Below, piece by piece: positions 35,347 to 46,344 of a stretch of DNA of 64,000 nucleotides. The notes beneath the pieces were generated by a model, which worked only from the letters and a program-made list of their open reading frames with translations, made no database searches and had not been told where the DNA came from. The stretch comes from Rhynchospora pubera (taxonomy: Eukaryota; Streptophyta; Magnoliopsida; Poales; Cyperaceae). Position 1 is the stretch's first letter. Every line of letters begins with the position of its first letter. The position numbers were made by a program, and so were the translations under genes. The DNA lies in NCBI GenBank assembly GCA_028095005.1, contig CM051460.1, positions 149,663,461-149,727,460 on the forward strand, given 5' to 3'.

Positions 35347-35640
35347 TTGAAAGAAGAAAATGTTGTCACATAACTAAAAAACTTCCTTTTTGAAAATTTG
35401 TAAGGTTATTGGTACAAGTAGCTAACGAATATATTTTATGTTTCTTTTACAAGTCTTTTTACTATTAAAACTTCCAGCAGGTGCAATAATTAATAATTTT
35501 TTTTTAACAGAGCAGTCCTCATGTCAATTGTATAAAAAATAATAGTATACATTGTATTAATGTATGTATATAAGATAAAAGTGGAGAAGAAATAATTTAT
35601 GAAAAAAATATGAAACAATCTTAATCGTAAAACACAAAAA
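35347..35640. repeat. Direct repeat, partner of 27755-28068
   Basis: Closely matches the left copy and runs straight into the duplicated PYRR upstream region at about 35640. An extra TAATAA and a 12-bp deletion distinguish it. Confidence 0.8.
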
Positions 35641-36126
35641 AGGTGGGGGTTTAGGGACGGGGAGGGGGCACACTAGCTGTGTACGGGCCTCCCATGGCAC
35701 ACAAGTTATGTGCCGAAGCACACTAGGTGTGTGCCGGACGAAGAGGTCCGAATCAAGGTTCTAGGTGCCACCGTAGCGGCGAGACCGGATGTGAGTTGTA
35801 TGTTTATATACGCTAAAATATTTAGTTCTATATACACTGTGGGATAAAACATAAAAGCGGAGTATCCGGCGGTCCGGCTGCAAACAGATAAAGGCCGAAA
35901 GTTGGCCCAAAACTCTTCCCAAGTTCGGAAATCGGAACTCTTCTGTTCTCCTATTCTCCTCTCTTCCCATTCCCTTTTCCTTCCCTCCCGAGTCCCGAGT
36001 CCCGACGAGTCCCAATTATTATTATTAAAACATAACATAACACCATGCCCCATCTCCATCTCCATCTCCATCTCCGTCTCTCCTCCTTATCACCACCGCC
36101 ACCTCCCACCTCTCTCCGCTCCAATC
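35641..36126 (+). pseudogene. Partial PYRR copy: promoter, leader and first about 27 codons (head 2)
   Basis: Nearly identical to 20597-21050, including the palindromic segment, the 5' leader and an ATG at 36045 with the MPHLHLHLHLRLSS start. It has a 30-bp insertion near 35925 (GGAAATCGGAACTCTTCTGT) and stops at CTCCGCTCCAATC. About 25 bp later the sequence becomes the CDC73 tail. It lacks all catalytic parts of PYRR. Confidence 0.9.
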
Positions 36127-36148
36127 ATGTCTCAGGTCAATTGAAAAT

Positions 36149-37530
36149 CCAAGTGACTTGAAACTAGTTAGTAACTGTTGCTTATTTTTTATTAGGCCTC
36201 AGGTCTATAACCTTAATTATGCTCTTGAGTTCAATCATCTGGTTGAAATTGAGTTAGTTTCTACGAGCAGGGACCGAGCAGCGGCAGTCAGAGCCTACGA
36301 GGTTAGAGACAAACCTTCAGCTCTGAAGCCTGACGACTCGGACAGGGTGGTGCCATTGTTTGTTCTTGGCAAAGAGTGGCAGTTCAAGGATCATTTTGAG
36401 ATCTTTGTTTTCAACAAAGGTTGGTTTTTCCTTTTTTTTCCTCTCTTTTCTTGAACATTTATACTTGTCAGTAGTAGTCAAGTGCTAAAATGTACTTGTA
36501 GGCCATGCAATTGACAAAAATGGAAGCAAATGCTCAGAAAATAAATGAAGTTCAAGTGACTTTGGCCATATGCTGATATCCAGTTTCTTATTCTTAATTG
36601 AGTTAATGCATGAACTGATTATTTCCAAACAAATATTTTGCCGTACTAGGATTTTTCATGCGATTTGAAGATGATAGTGTGGAACCAGCTAAGGTGGTTA
36701 AGCCATGGAATGTGAAGATTATCTCAGTATGTAATTCTACCTGAGCTCTTGTGCTTCTTCTTTTCATTTGTTTTATCTTAAAGAATAGCTTCATTCTTAC
36801 TAAGATAGATGTTATTGTGGGGCTTAAATTTTTAAGTTTCGATTCAATCTCATTAAAAATGATGAAATGTAGATAAGCAAGAACAAGAGGCATCAAGACA
36901 GAGCTGCCGCACTGGAGGTATGGGACCAGTTGGGGGAGTTTATGAGGTCACGACGCAGTGAAGTAAACATGCTATTGTACCTCTCGGGAATCAGGACATG
37001 TCACCTTGTAATGTTGTATAAATTATTAATTTATAAAATTATTCTCTCGATTTTCCTAATGCATCTTAACCCAATGAATTAGCTTTACTTGATCTGGCAT
37101 CTCCCAAAACACTGTATCAATTATACACACAACTTGAAAGTACATTCAAGAAACAATACTTAATCGATGTACACTTATCTATTGTACCGATGCACAAGAA
37201 AAGAGTTGTTTCAAAAAGTTCGTGGTTCTTATAGGAACTCAAATTGTTGAGGCAGCAAAAGTCACGCTTGATCAGATGTGTTGATAAATTGTGGTTATAA
37301 CACCATCGGAGGTTTCACAAAGAGTTGACCATATCAAGGCAACTTATTTTAATGCAGTTTCAGAAAAAAAGTGTTTCTCTAAAGTCTAAAGGCATTTGGT
37401 CATTTTATCATGATACCTCGAAAATAAGACTCTTAAATTGTGATAACAATTGTAAACAGAACATGAATTAACTTTTACTATTGGTTTATTGAGAATCAAA
37501 TAAACAAAAATTAAAAGGAAAGATCTAGTA
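36149..37530 (+). pseudogene. CDC73 3'-half pseudogene, fused behind a PYRR head
   Basis: Matches CDC73 from intron 2 (about 11010) through exons 3-5 and the 3' region to about 12358. The exon-3 copy lost 15 bp (the DWPFK part), so the reading is GKEWQFKDHFEIF, and has D-to-S and A-to-P changes. The exon-4 copy (about 36653-36730) has EPAKVVKPWNVK. The exon-5 copy lost bases before the stop (CGACGCAGTGAAG instead of CGATCGCACTGAAG), removing the normal terminator. A fusion transcript from the PYRR head is conceivable, but the obvious splice (CAG|GTCAAT at 36135 to the exon-3 acceptor) would be out of phase. No catalytic or complete protein can result. Confidence 0.9.
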
Positions 37531-37781
37531 TGTACAGTCACAAACGCAGAACCCAAAGAGAAGTCATAAAGGAAATTATTAGATGATTACTCTCTCTTTC
37601 CGAAGATAATGATATACAATAGAAACAAAATTATTTTTAATTATTACTTGCACCAGCCACACCATCCAAAGCAGTAGCAGTTCTTCTTCAGTATATCTAT
37701 TTTAGCATATGGAGCCTATATTCGACTTTGGCTCAAGCTTCCTCTTTGGGAGTTAATTGCTCATCTTTGGTATTTTCTGTA

Positions 37782-40474
37782 TTTTTTTTTGACATAAAAA
37801 TAAGGGTCATGCCCTTATCTTTCATTAATGGAATGTAAAGTTTACATAATTAGCCAGGGGCTAAAAGTTTAAAAAAGTTATAAAACAGTGAAAATTACAT
37901 GAGAAAAGAAAAAGGTAAGAGTGATGTAGGAGAGGGTTTCAGAGAGATAGGAGGAAGCAAAAAATTAAAATGAAAGGCAGGAGATTTGGAGAGTTAACTA
38001 ATCCAGCTATTTTGCTTGCAGGACCCTACAATCTTTTAAAATTTGGAGATCTCCCATTCTGAAATCGCCTGATCCACCAAAGTTTGAAAGCTGCTTTGTT
38101 GTTGTTGCTCGTTGAAGACTCGTTGACATCTTTCACGCCAGATTGTGAAAGTTATAATTGCCAAGACCTTTGTTCTTCTCTGGATGAGCTTTGAGGACTG
38201 TTGCAGAATGGAAGTTGTCTCGAGGGGAAGAAGGTGTAGGCTGTCAGGGCAGAAAGATGCTATCAATTTGTGTTTTGCAAGTAGCGTAAAGTGGCAATCA
38301 TTGAAGAGATGTTGTACTGATTCTTCCTCGAGTCTGCGCAGGTAGCATATGCTCGGCAGTGCCCATCCTCTTTTTTTGAGTTTATCAGTGGTTGCTATGC
38401 TGTTTTGGAGCATTCTCCAAAGAAAGATGCTCATTCTGGGTGGTATATGCAGTTTCCAGATTGTTTTCAGAGGTGGTTTGTGCTTGGATTTACCATAATG
38501 AAGTTGTAGAGGGATTTTGTGGAGAAAGCGCAATTTGCTTGGAGCTTCCAGAATGTAGTGTCAGATGCCATTGGGTCAGGGGTATTGATGGTGTTTAGGT
38601 GATGCAGAACCTGAGCCAGCTGGTTTAGAGCCGAGATAGAGGAGTGTAAGGCTGGTTTGAATAAGAGAGGCAGATCTGTTTTTTTTGTGAGAAGAAATGG
38701 ACAGAAATATCCCTGTCCTGGCAGAAGGAATAGAGTGTGTGAAATTTGTATTTGAGAACTCCAAGGCCCCAATCAAAATGCCAGAAAGGGATGTCTTTGC
38801 TAGCTCCTAGGGTAAATGCCAGGGTCGAAAAGAACAGGCCGTCTAATTTCAGAAATACGCTATGCAGCTGGCCATGAAGAGGTTTAGTTGAAAACTTATT
38901 ATTTTGAAGAATTAAGTTGAGGTTTACCCAAATTGAGTTTCTTCTTGACAGCCAAAGCCATAGCCATCTTGCCAACAGTGCATTGTCATAACCGTCAGAT
39001 CTAGAACACTGAGGCCTCCTACTGATTTTGGCATGCAAACTTTTTCCCATGAGATTAGTACCATTTTCCTTTTGTTGCATCCATGCCATAGGAAGTTTCT
39101 TCGGATTGCATCAATCTGCTTGATCACCCAAACCGGGAATTTAAAAGCTGACAAGCTACCAGCAATTGACAGTAATGAAGCCGACCAGCCGTTGAGTTTC
39201 TGTCTGAATTTTGCTAAGAGGTTTCCAAAGTCCCTTTTCTTCAGTGATTTATTGGATAAAGGTAACCCTGGGTAGTTGAGTGGAAAGGTTGTCGATCTGC
39301 ATGACAGAATGGAGGCTATTGAGTTGGTGACAGGTTGCTCTGAGTTGATACATATAACTGATATAAGATCCGACTTTGAGGGGTTTAAAGCTAAGCCTGA
39401 AATTGCTTGGAAGGTGTTTAGTAGCAGCTTTAGGAGTTGTGCCTGTTGAATGTCAGGCTTGAAGAAGATTAAGGAGTCGTCAGCATAAAAGAGGCACGGC
39501 AGAACTCCAACATACGGCATCAGCATAGCACCTATTCGTGCCAGTCTATTCATCCATCTGGAGAGAAAGTCGAAAGCTACTATAAATACGTAAGGGGACA
39601 GTGGGTCCCCTTTTCTTAAATTTTTTTTTTCCTGCCAAGCCATTTACTAGGACCTTGGAGGAGCCTTTCAGAACACAACCAATAGACCATTGAGTCCAGG
39701 TGAGAGAGAAACCAATAGCTAGTAAGACATTCTGGATGAAGTCCCAGCTAATTGTGTCAAAAGGTTTTTGCAAATCAGCTTTTAAAATTGCTAATTGAAT
39801 CTTCTTTTTAGAGGCATGTGCGACGAGCTGCTGCGCATAGAAAAAGTTTTCAACTATGTTCCTGCCTGGTATAAAGCCCGATTGGTTTGGGTTGATTATG
39901 TTATGGATTAGGGGAGTGAATCGGTTCATTAAAATTTTTGAAAGTAATCTTTGCATAGAGTGCACTATGCTAATTGGTCTGTAGTCGGAGGGATGTGAGG
40001 CTTCAGGTTTTTTTTTTGGGATTAGACAAATGAGAGAGTCATTGAGTGCATTAAGGTTGTGATTCGAGATTGCCGAGTTTAGGGTCGCTTGAATGTCCGG
40101 CAGCAGCTCGTCGAGAAACATTTTAAAAAATTCACCTGTGTAACCGTCGGTCCGGAGATTTCCCATTTGGCCATTCCTTTATGGCATGTGAAATTTCTTC
40201 CTGAGAGATTTGCTGAAGCAATGCTGGTGCCGGATTTATTTTTGATGGGTAGAGTAGGCTCCAATCTTGCACTGGTATGACCTCCGAATGCTTTCCCATG
40301 AGTTGGCAAAAGAAGTCATGGAAGGCTCGCCCTTTTCTCTTTTGATCAGAAACTAAATCTCCATTGTGAATTATTTTTTGGATGGTATTTTCCGTATTAA
40401 TGTAGGCTGATGTGTCTATGAGCTTGCATATGTTGCCTCTTACAAATTCATGCAGCTCAACCGTCAGCTTATGG
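37782..40474 (-). mobile_element. 5'-truncated LINE (L1-type) with reverse transcriptase and zf-RVT relics
   Basis: On the minus strand, reverse-transcriptase motifs run from about 40470: MPNGK-like WPNGKSPGPDGYTGEFF, LIPKKKPEASHPSDYRPISI, NQSGFIPGRNIVENFFYAQQ, KGDPLSPYVFIVAFDFLSR and the catalytic FYADDSLIFF near 39475-39490. A zf-RVT-like segment with WKLHIPPRMSIFLWRML and HLFNDCHF lies at 38036-38533. Frames are broken at least near 39620 and 39050, so it is inactive. The 3' end is a T run (plus strand) at 37782-37790. The 5' end abuts the stop codon of the aspartic-protease pseudogene, leaving that gene's 3' UTR on the other side (37550-37780). No endonuclease domain is present. Confidence 0.88.
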
Positions 40475-40986
40475 TATTCAACTAAACATGAACATGAATA
40501 CTATAATTAGTGACAACAAGAGCGCACGACTTGGCAACTCTGATCTCCAAGCAAAGCTGATGTAATGTGAGTGGACGATATAGACCCTCCCAGTCTTGTC
40601 ATCTTGACCTTTATGCTTAAAGAGCCTGAAATAAGATCCATGAATGTTATGCTAATAGCATACAACAATACATTTTGGTGAGATCTTTTGTGAAGCTGAT
40701 ATCTGAAGCATACATTTTCTACGATATCAATGTTTCTACCTTCTTCCGTAGATCATATTCAACATATTTAATCTTTTAAAAATTAGATGCCAAATAGAAA
40801 GTTAAGAAAAAAAAAAAGAAAAACACAGAAGGTGATTCATAAACTGGTAAGAGCTATTGTTTTACATTTTACAGAATTATATCCTTTCTGCTCGGTGATC
40901 CTTTTTAATTCTTTCTTCAAAGAAGCAAAGGTATTTTACCAAAGATATAAAATAGATATTACAGGAGAGGGTTGGGGGTAATTTTG

Positions 40987-41019
40987 GTTTTTTTTTTTTT
41001 GGGGGGGGGGGGGGGGGTG
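40987..41019. repeat. T-run followed by G-run in a protease intron
   Basis: About 14 T then about 18 G. The G-run could form a quadruplex. It is also a common place for assembly error. Confidence 0.9.
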
Positions 41020-41983
41020 GCGGGTTTGCTTACTGTTGTAGTTAGTCCATCCAATGACTTGGTTTTCCAAGTCATAAACAACCTACTTGTTAGAAAGCAC
41101 CAGATCTGCAAAAATAAACATTAAGCAAACTTATAAGATCAAAATTGACTCCCAAAAGAAACATGTCTCTCCCATCCTTGGATTGCAAACATCCATTTTG
41201 AAACCCAAAACAGTAATCATTCTGTTAAATACAATAATTATGTGTTAATTCCTTATCCAAATTTGTACTGCCAAGTTTCATTGGTTTATGCAAGACAGCA
41301 CAGTGAGAAAATTCGGTAGCAACCGTGCTGGCGTATTTGAAATTGTTTATACAGAAGAAACATAAAGTACCTCATTTTGGAAAAGGTAGTCGTGCGGGTA
41401 CACTTGCAAAGTCAAAGAGCTCTCAAAACTGAAAACGACCTCAGGGAATCCATCATCAATACTGAAAGGGTTATTAATTACAGACTTATTTGAGTCAACA
41501 TTTCCGCAAGTTTTGAAATTAAAAAAATAAAAAATAAAAAAGTATGTGCATGTAGAATGTATGTATATACAGTCCTTCAATTAGGAAGATGACAAACTAG
41601 ATATATTATAAATCATTTAAACACAAGAGGAGAGAAAGAAACAGAAAAATACACTTGCATTGCAAGAGCAATTTCAATTGCGATAACAAAACTGGTTGTA
41701 AGACTTGAGTACATTCAAACATACCAGTGGAAGGTCACCCTATCCATACCGGTTCCACATCAGCTATACCCTACTTCAGAATTGAAAGAACAAAAAAAAA
41801 CCTAAAAAGGTGCATACCTTTTGGTGTACCGGAAGCACGAGAATTCTTACACCGTATGGAAGCTGAGATCAGAATGGTTCTGGAATACTTACAAATTGCC
41901 ATGAAGTAATATTAACATGAATAATAATGTATAATATGAACATTACAGTATTCATGTTTAAGAAACAGAAATCCAGTCACCTT

Positions 41984-42140
41984 GGGTGCGTTTGGATAGG
42001 TGTGGGAAGAAGGGAAGAAGGGAAGAAGTGGGAAGAAGTATTGGAAAGTGTGTAACTTTGTGAAAAGTTTGAATTGTTTATATATTTTTTTCTTCTTCTT
42101 CCTTTTTCTTCTTCTTTCTTCCCACGATCCAAACGCTCCC
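41984..42140. mobile_element. MITE with GGGTGCGTTTGGATAG ends (157 bp)
   Basis: Left GGGTGCGTTTGGATAGG, right ATCCAAACGCTCCC, with a 3-bp duplication CTT on both sides. Same family as 62264-62402. It lies in an intron of the protease pseudogene. Confidence 0.85.
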
Positions 42141-44231
42141 CTTCAAGATCATGAGAACACCCTAGAATTTTCAAATTGTTATTTGGCCCATGAAATATTA
42201 TAATTATGAAAAATTCCAGGATGGGAATTATTATGAGAAGGAGACAAATCTATGCTGATGCTCAAATATCAATGAATTTACTTGCATCATGGATTAAAGA
42301 ATGTAATGACATGTCCAAAAAAAGAATGGCGAAGACGAAAACATTTACAATTCTATTAAAATATTTGTTTCCATTTGTTCAGCTAATATTTACACATGGA
42401 GAAAATATTTTCACTAGAATACCAATTTAATTCTATTAACCTTTTTTCATGAAATGCTCTTCCTTCTGAAATTACAAGAAAAAAGTATTTCTGAATCAAT
42501 CATTGATTATATGAGAAGTCACCACACTAATGAATTTACAGAGTTTGAGGATCTCAACAACTACAGAAATTTTTACAATCAAGGGGTGCTCTGCGTGTGT
42601 TTACAGAATTCAAGAAATATTAAAAATGTTCACCTTTTCCCATACTGCCTTATAAGCTGCCTCAGGAAGATAAGTCAAAGTTGTACCACTATCAACAATA
42701 GTACCTTTCTTGTCGCCAGTCTCAAAAATGTCAGTTGGTAGTTGAAGTAAAGAGCCACCAACCTTTATTCCCTTTAGATTAATGTTGTAATGTTGTCTAA
42801 TGGATAAAAAAAACACTGATTTAGTCTGTGAGATGAAGCTAGTAAATATAAGAACAACATATAAGCAACACGTTCACATGTGATCTAACATATAAGCCAT
42901 ATAAATATAACAATATTCACAACACAAAATATGGAAAACAATGATATTGTAGTTGTTGCCAATTGAGTTTCCATATTTTACATTTTTCAGATACTTTCCC
43001 AGAACTAATTGAATTAGGACTTGCCCTTAATTGACCTGACAATTTTAGAAATAAACGAACAGGAGGAAAAATTACGGGTCCAGATCAAACAATAAGTTGA
43101 AAAATTAAGCCAACTAATTCAATGCAAAGCTTGCCTAAGTAACCCACGTGATGCTCAAGAAGAGCATAATTTTATCCTCAATTTGATCCAGTTTACTTTA
43201 GCCTCATTAGCCTATTAAACAGATAAATTAAAGAAAAATTACGCACTGGTCAGGTACCAAAGGGGTAGTCTTCATTTTAGGCTGTACCACATCTCCAGTA
43301 GCCCCAGGGCGGGATCCACCACCGGGGCGGGTGGGGTTAGAGCCCCACCTACCGCCGTCGAACCCTTGGAGCCCCTCTTTAGCCCCAGCTAATTTTTTTT
43401 GTCATTAGAGCACTCAAAGGTGGGGCTGAAGAATAGAAGAAGAGGAGAAAAAGAGAAACCGTTCGATCAAATAATTAAAATCCAACAGTCAGGATGAGTA
43501 CAGCTGTACAGGCGCTATTAGAAAAAAAAAATCATGCGATAACTCTGTGCCCCGTCCCCTCATATCACGCGTCGCGAATTAACTCCGTGACTCAGAGTCC
43601 GTGAGTCCGTCCCTCGGACACGCGAAAATTGAAAAAAAAAATCAGGCGTGCCTAATCCCTTCTCGCGCGTGAGTTTGTGTCTCCGTGAGTATTGAGTCCA
43701 TCGACCATCGACTCCATCCCTAATCCCTTCTCGCGCGTCGCGTGCACGCAGAGGCAGCGACAATCCGTCAATCCCTAATCCCTAATCCTACTGCACGATC
43801 TCACCATCTTCACCGTTTTTCTACACGATTTCCCAAATTGAGGTAATATTGGGAACGATTTATACAACTATATTATCTGACCTTTTTTATCTTTTGCTAC
43901 ACAATTCTTATTTGCATGACAAATATCAATAATCAGACCTTATTGTTTCTTGTTAGAGCAGTTTATAGATCCATGGCATATTTATGAGCAGTTTGTAATT
44001 TCTTTTCTGTAATAAAAAAAATAAGATAGACATTTGGGGTTGGGGCCGATTACTGGTACTGATTGTGTACCAGTATACTGAGTTCAGTAGTAGAGGGACC
44101 AGTATTCAAATGAAAGGCAATGGAGAGTACTATTAATTTTCTGAATAAATTAATGCGTTCCAATTTAAAGAGTACTACTATGCTAATTGGGTTCGGTTGA
44201 AAAAATTTGAATTGATATAAATCAATATAAA

Positions 44232-44450
44232 TTGGGTTCGGTTGAGAACATTGATTGTACTAATGTATACACACTAGTGCTTTTTATGTCTATTATAAAA
44301 GCAGATTTGCGTAACAAAATGGGTGATGAATGGTTAAATGACTTGATGATTTGCTATGTCGAGAAAGAGATATTTAGGAGCATTAGTAATGAGAAAAATC
44401 ATAAAACGATTTGAAGAGATGGCAAAACGTCGTATGTTAGTGCCTAAATA
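44232..44450 (+). pseudogene. hAT transposase C-terminal relic
   Basis: The frame encodes KADLRNKMGDEWLNDLMICY followed by VEKEIFRSISNEK, and after one extra A at about 44396-44400 continues IIKRFEEMAKRRMLVP before a TAG. This resembles the C-terminal dimerisation region of TTF-zinc-finger/hAT transposases. Only this end survives; no catalytic core is present. Confidence 0.75.
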
Positions 44451-44571
44451 GTGGTATGCTTCATTCTCTTCTATTTTTATTTTTTTTAAATTAATATTTG
44501 CTTTGACAATTAATTTATTGTGTGCAGTCGTGCATATTTCTCCTAATGAAGGGTAAATTGTATGGCATATA

Positions 44572-46331
44572 TGTTGGAGTTATGTCCTAGAAGTCAATAA
44601 TTTAATGACTTAATTATTAGTTTATGTTATGGATGATATTTTATCATCTGTTCCTAGGTTTATTATTGACAGATCATTCAGGTTGAGGATCTGAATTGTA
44701 GATCTCTGTGGATCATTATTTAGAATGACAATAATAAATCTAAACGGTCCATAATCTTGATAATTAACAAGGAACATTAATTATCATATAAGATTAGTAT
44801 GCAAGTTAAGTGATGATTAAGTTCTACTAATCATAGGTAAAGAGTTACCAACTTAATTGCATATGTATATGTTATGGAACATAGTACAGGACTTGACCCA
44901 ACGAAATAAACATATGGATTGTGTTATGTGTCATTGTTTATTTCGTTATGATTTTGGTTCTAAGTTTGAGATGATTATCTTTTCCACATGAGGATAGGTT
45001 CTATAAATCTCGTCTACCGCTGATTCCCGTTAAGGGCTGCTATACGGACTTGATTTACGTTCTCTTGAATTGTGCGGGGAAAAGCTAATCATCAAGAAAA
45101 CCGTATGTCCCTCATTAATTCACTTAGTGAGTGACGATATCTGTTTGGGCCCCTTGATGGAGTTGGATCGTATGCGCGCAACTAAGCGATCAACTCTAGA
45201 TCAAGAAACGTATAATCTGCAAGAATGACACATTCTTATCTTGGATTATACGATGATATCGTGAGACATAAGAATCAAAATAGAGAAACATATTTATTCT
45301 CTTATGCAGGATTGAAATATTGTAGCAGTACACTATTTATGCGAATTGGGAATCATAACGTGTTGCTAGATACCACTTATGATTATTGGAATTAAATAAC
45401 GATTTAATTCCATGGCCAACATAGCATAAATCCTCAAAGGGTCACACAAATAGGACATTAATCACACAGTGCATTATTTATTTATTCACAGCAGTAAGTT
45501 CTGTGGAAATATGATAAGATTGATTAATTAATTATATACCGTTGCGAACCGTTATAATTAATTAAGTCAATGGATCATATAGAAATAAATTAATGCATTA
45601 ACTAATCCTAAAATAATTATTAATGAGTTAATAATTAATTTAGTTCAACACTTATCAATATAAATGGTTATATTGATTAATTGGGCCGTTATTCAAATAG
45701 CAAATATATAGCCCAATTAAAGAGCAAAGTTGAGGGACCTTAATTATATGAATTAATGGTCCAAATGAAGGGGTTAAATGGCCCATAAAGGCCCATTTCG
45801 TGGCTGCCCAATATGGTGGTAGGTGGGATGGCATAGTTGTAATTATGCAAGAGGTCAATTAGGTTTTGTGCTCTATATAAGGACCACTTATGAGAGCCTC
45901 CACCCAGCTTTCTCTCTCCTCTCTTCCTCCCATTCTAGGCCGCCACCTTCCTCTTCTCTCCCTCTTATTTGCTCATGTGTTGAGCTATTTTCTCTCCACT
46001 AAATCAAGGTTGTTGATTGATGCAAGAGAGAAAACCATAGGGATTAGGTTTGTTCTTTGGGTATGCTAGCACGTACCTTGTAGAACGTGATTAATCCTCC
46101 TTGGTGGACTCGAGGGCGGTTACGAGACGTGGTGGAGACGGTGGAGAAGGCACGCCATCGATTCCCATGCCTTGGTCGAGCCCCGCGAATACGATTTCGC
46201 GGGAGGTATCGATTTCTCCTCTTTCTCTTTGTGTCTATTGCTTAAAGTACTAGATCTCGTGTTGCTTGTGTTTTAATTGGATTAATTAAGGGTAATTAGT
46301 CACAAAATTAAAATTGGGCAATTTTCTAACA
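44572..46331 (+). repeat. 5' LTR
   Basis: 1760 bp, starts TGTTGGAGTTATGTCC and ends TTTTCTAACA. A TATA box CTCTATATAAGG at 45871 marks the likely U3/R boundary. Related to the LTR at 1-1693. Confidence 0.95.
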
Positions 46332-46332
46332 G

Positions 46333-46344
46333 TGGTATCAGAGC
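46333..46344 (+). promoter_or_regulatory. Primer binding site
   Basis: TGGTATCAGAGC directly after the 5' LTR (one-base gap) is complementary to the 3' end of initiator methionine tRNA, the usual Copia primer. Confidence 0.92.

Noticed and set aside
27755..35640. The 300-bp direct repeats as LTRs of a retrotransposon
   Set aside because: No TG...CA ends, primer binding site, polypurine tract or pol motifs, and the right repeat continues smoothly into PYRR-head sequence.
36045..36454. A PYRR-CDC73 fusion protein from the chimeric copy
   Set aside because: Splicing from CAG|GTCAAT (36135) to the exon-3 acceptor puts the CDC73 part out of phase, the exon-5 copy has lost its stop, and the copied exons carry a deletion. 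I treat it as a pseudogene.
40990..41018. G-run as a functional quadruplex
   Set aside because: A pure homopolymer next to a T-run in a pseudogene intron is better explained by slippage or assembly error.
45655..45858. Open frame on the minus strand, repeated at 53543-53746, as a conserved gene
   Set aside because: It is simply the same position in the two LTRs, so its conservation reflects LTR identity, not coding function.
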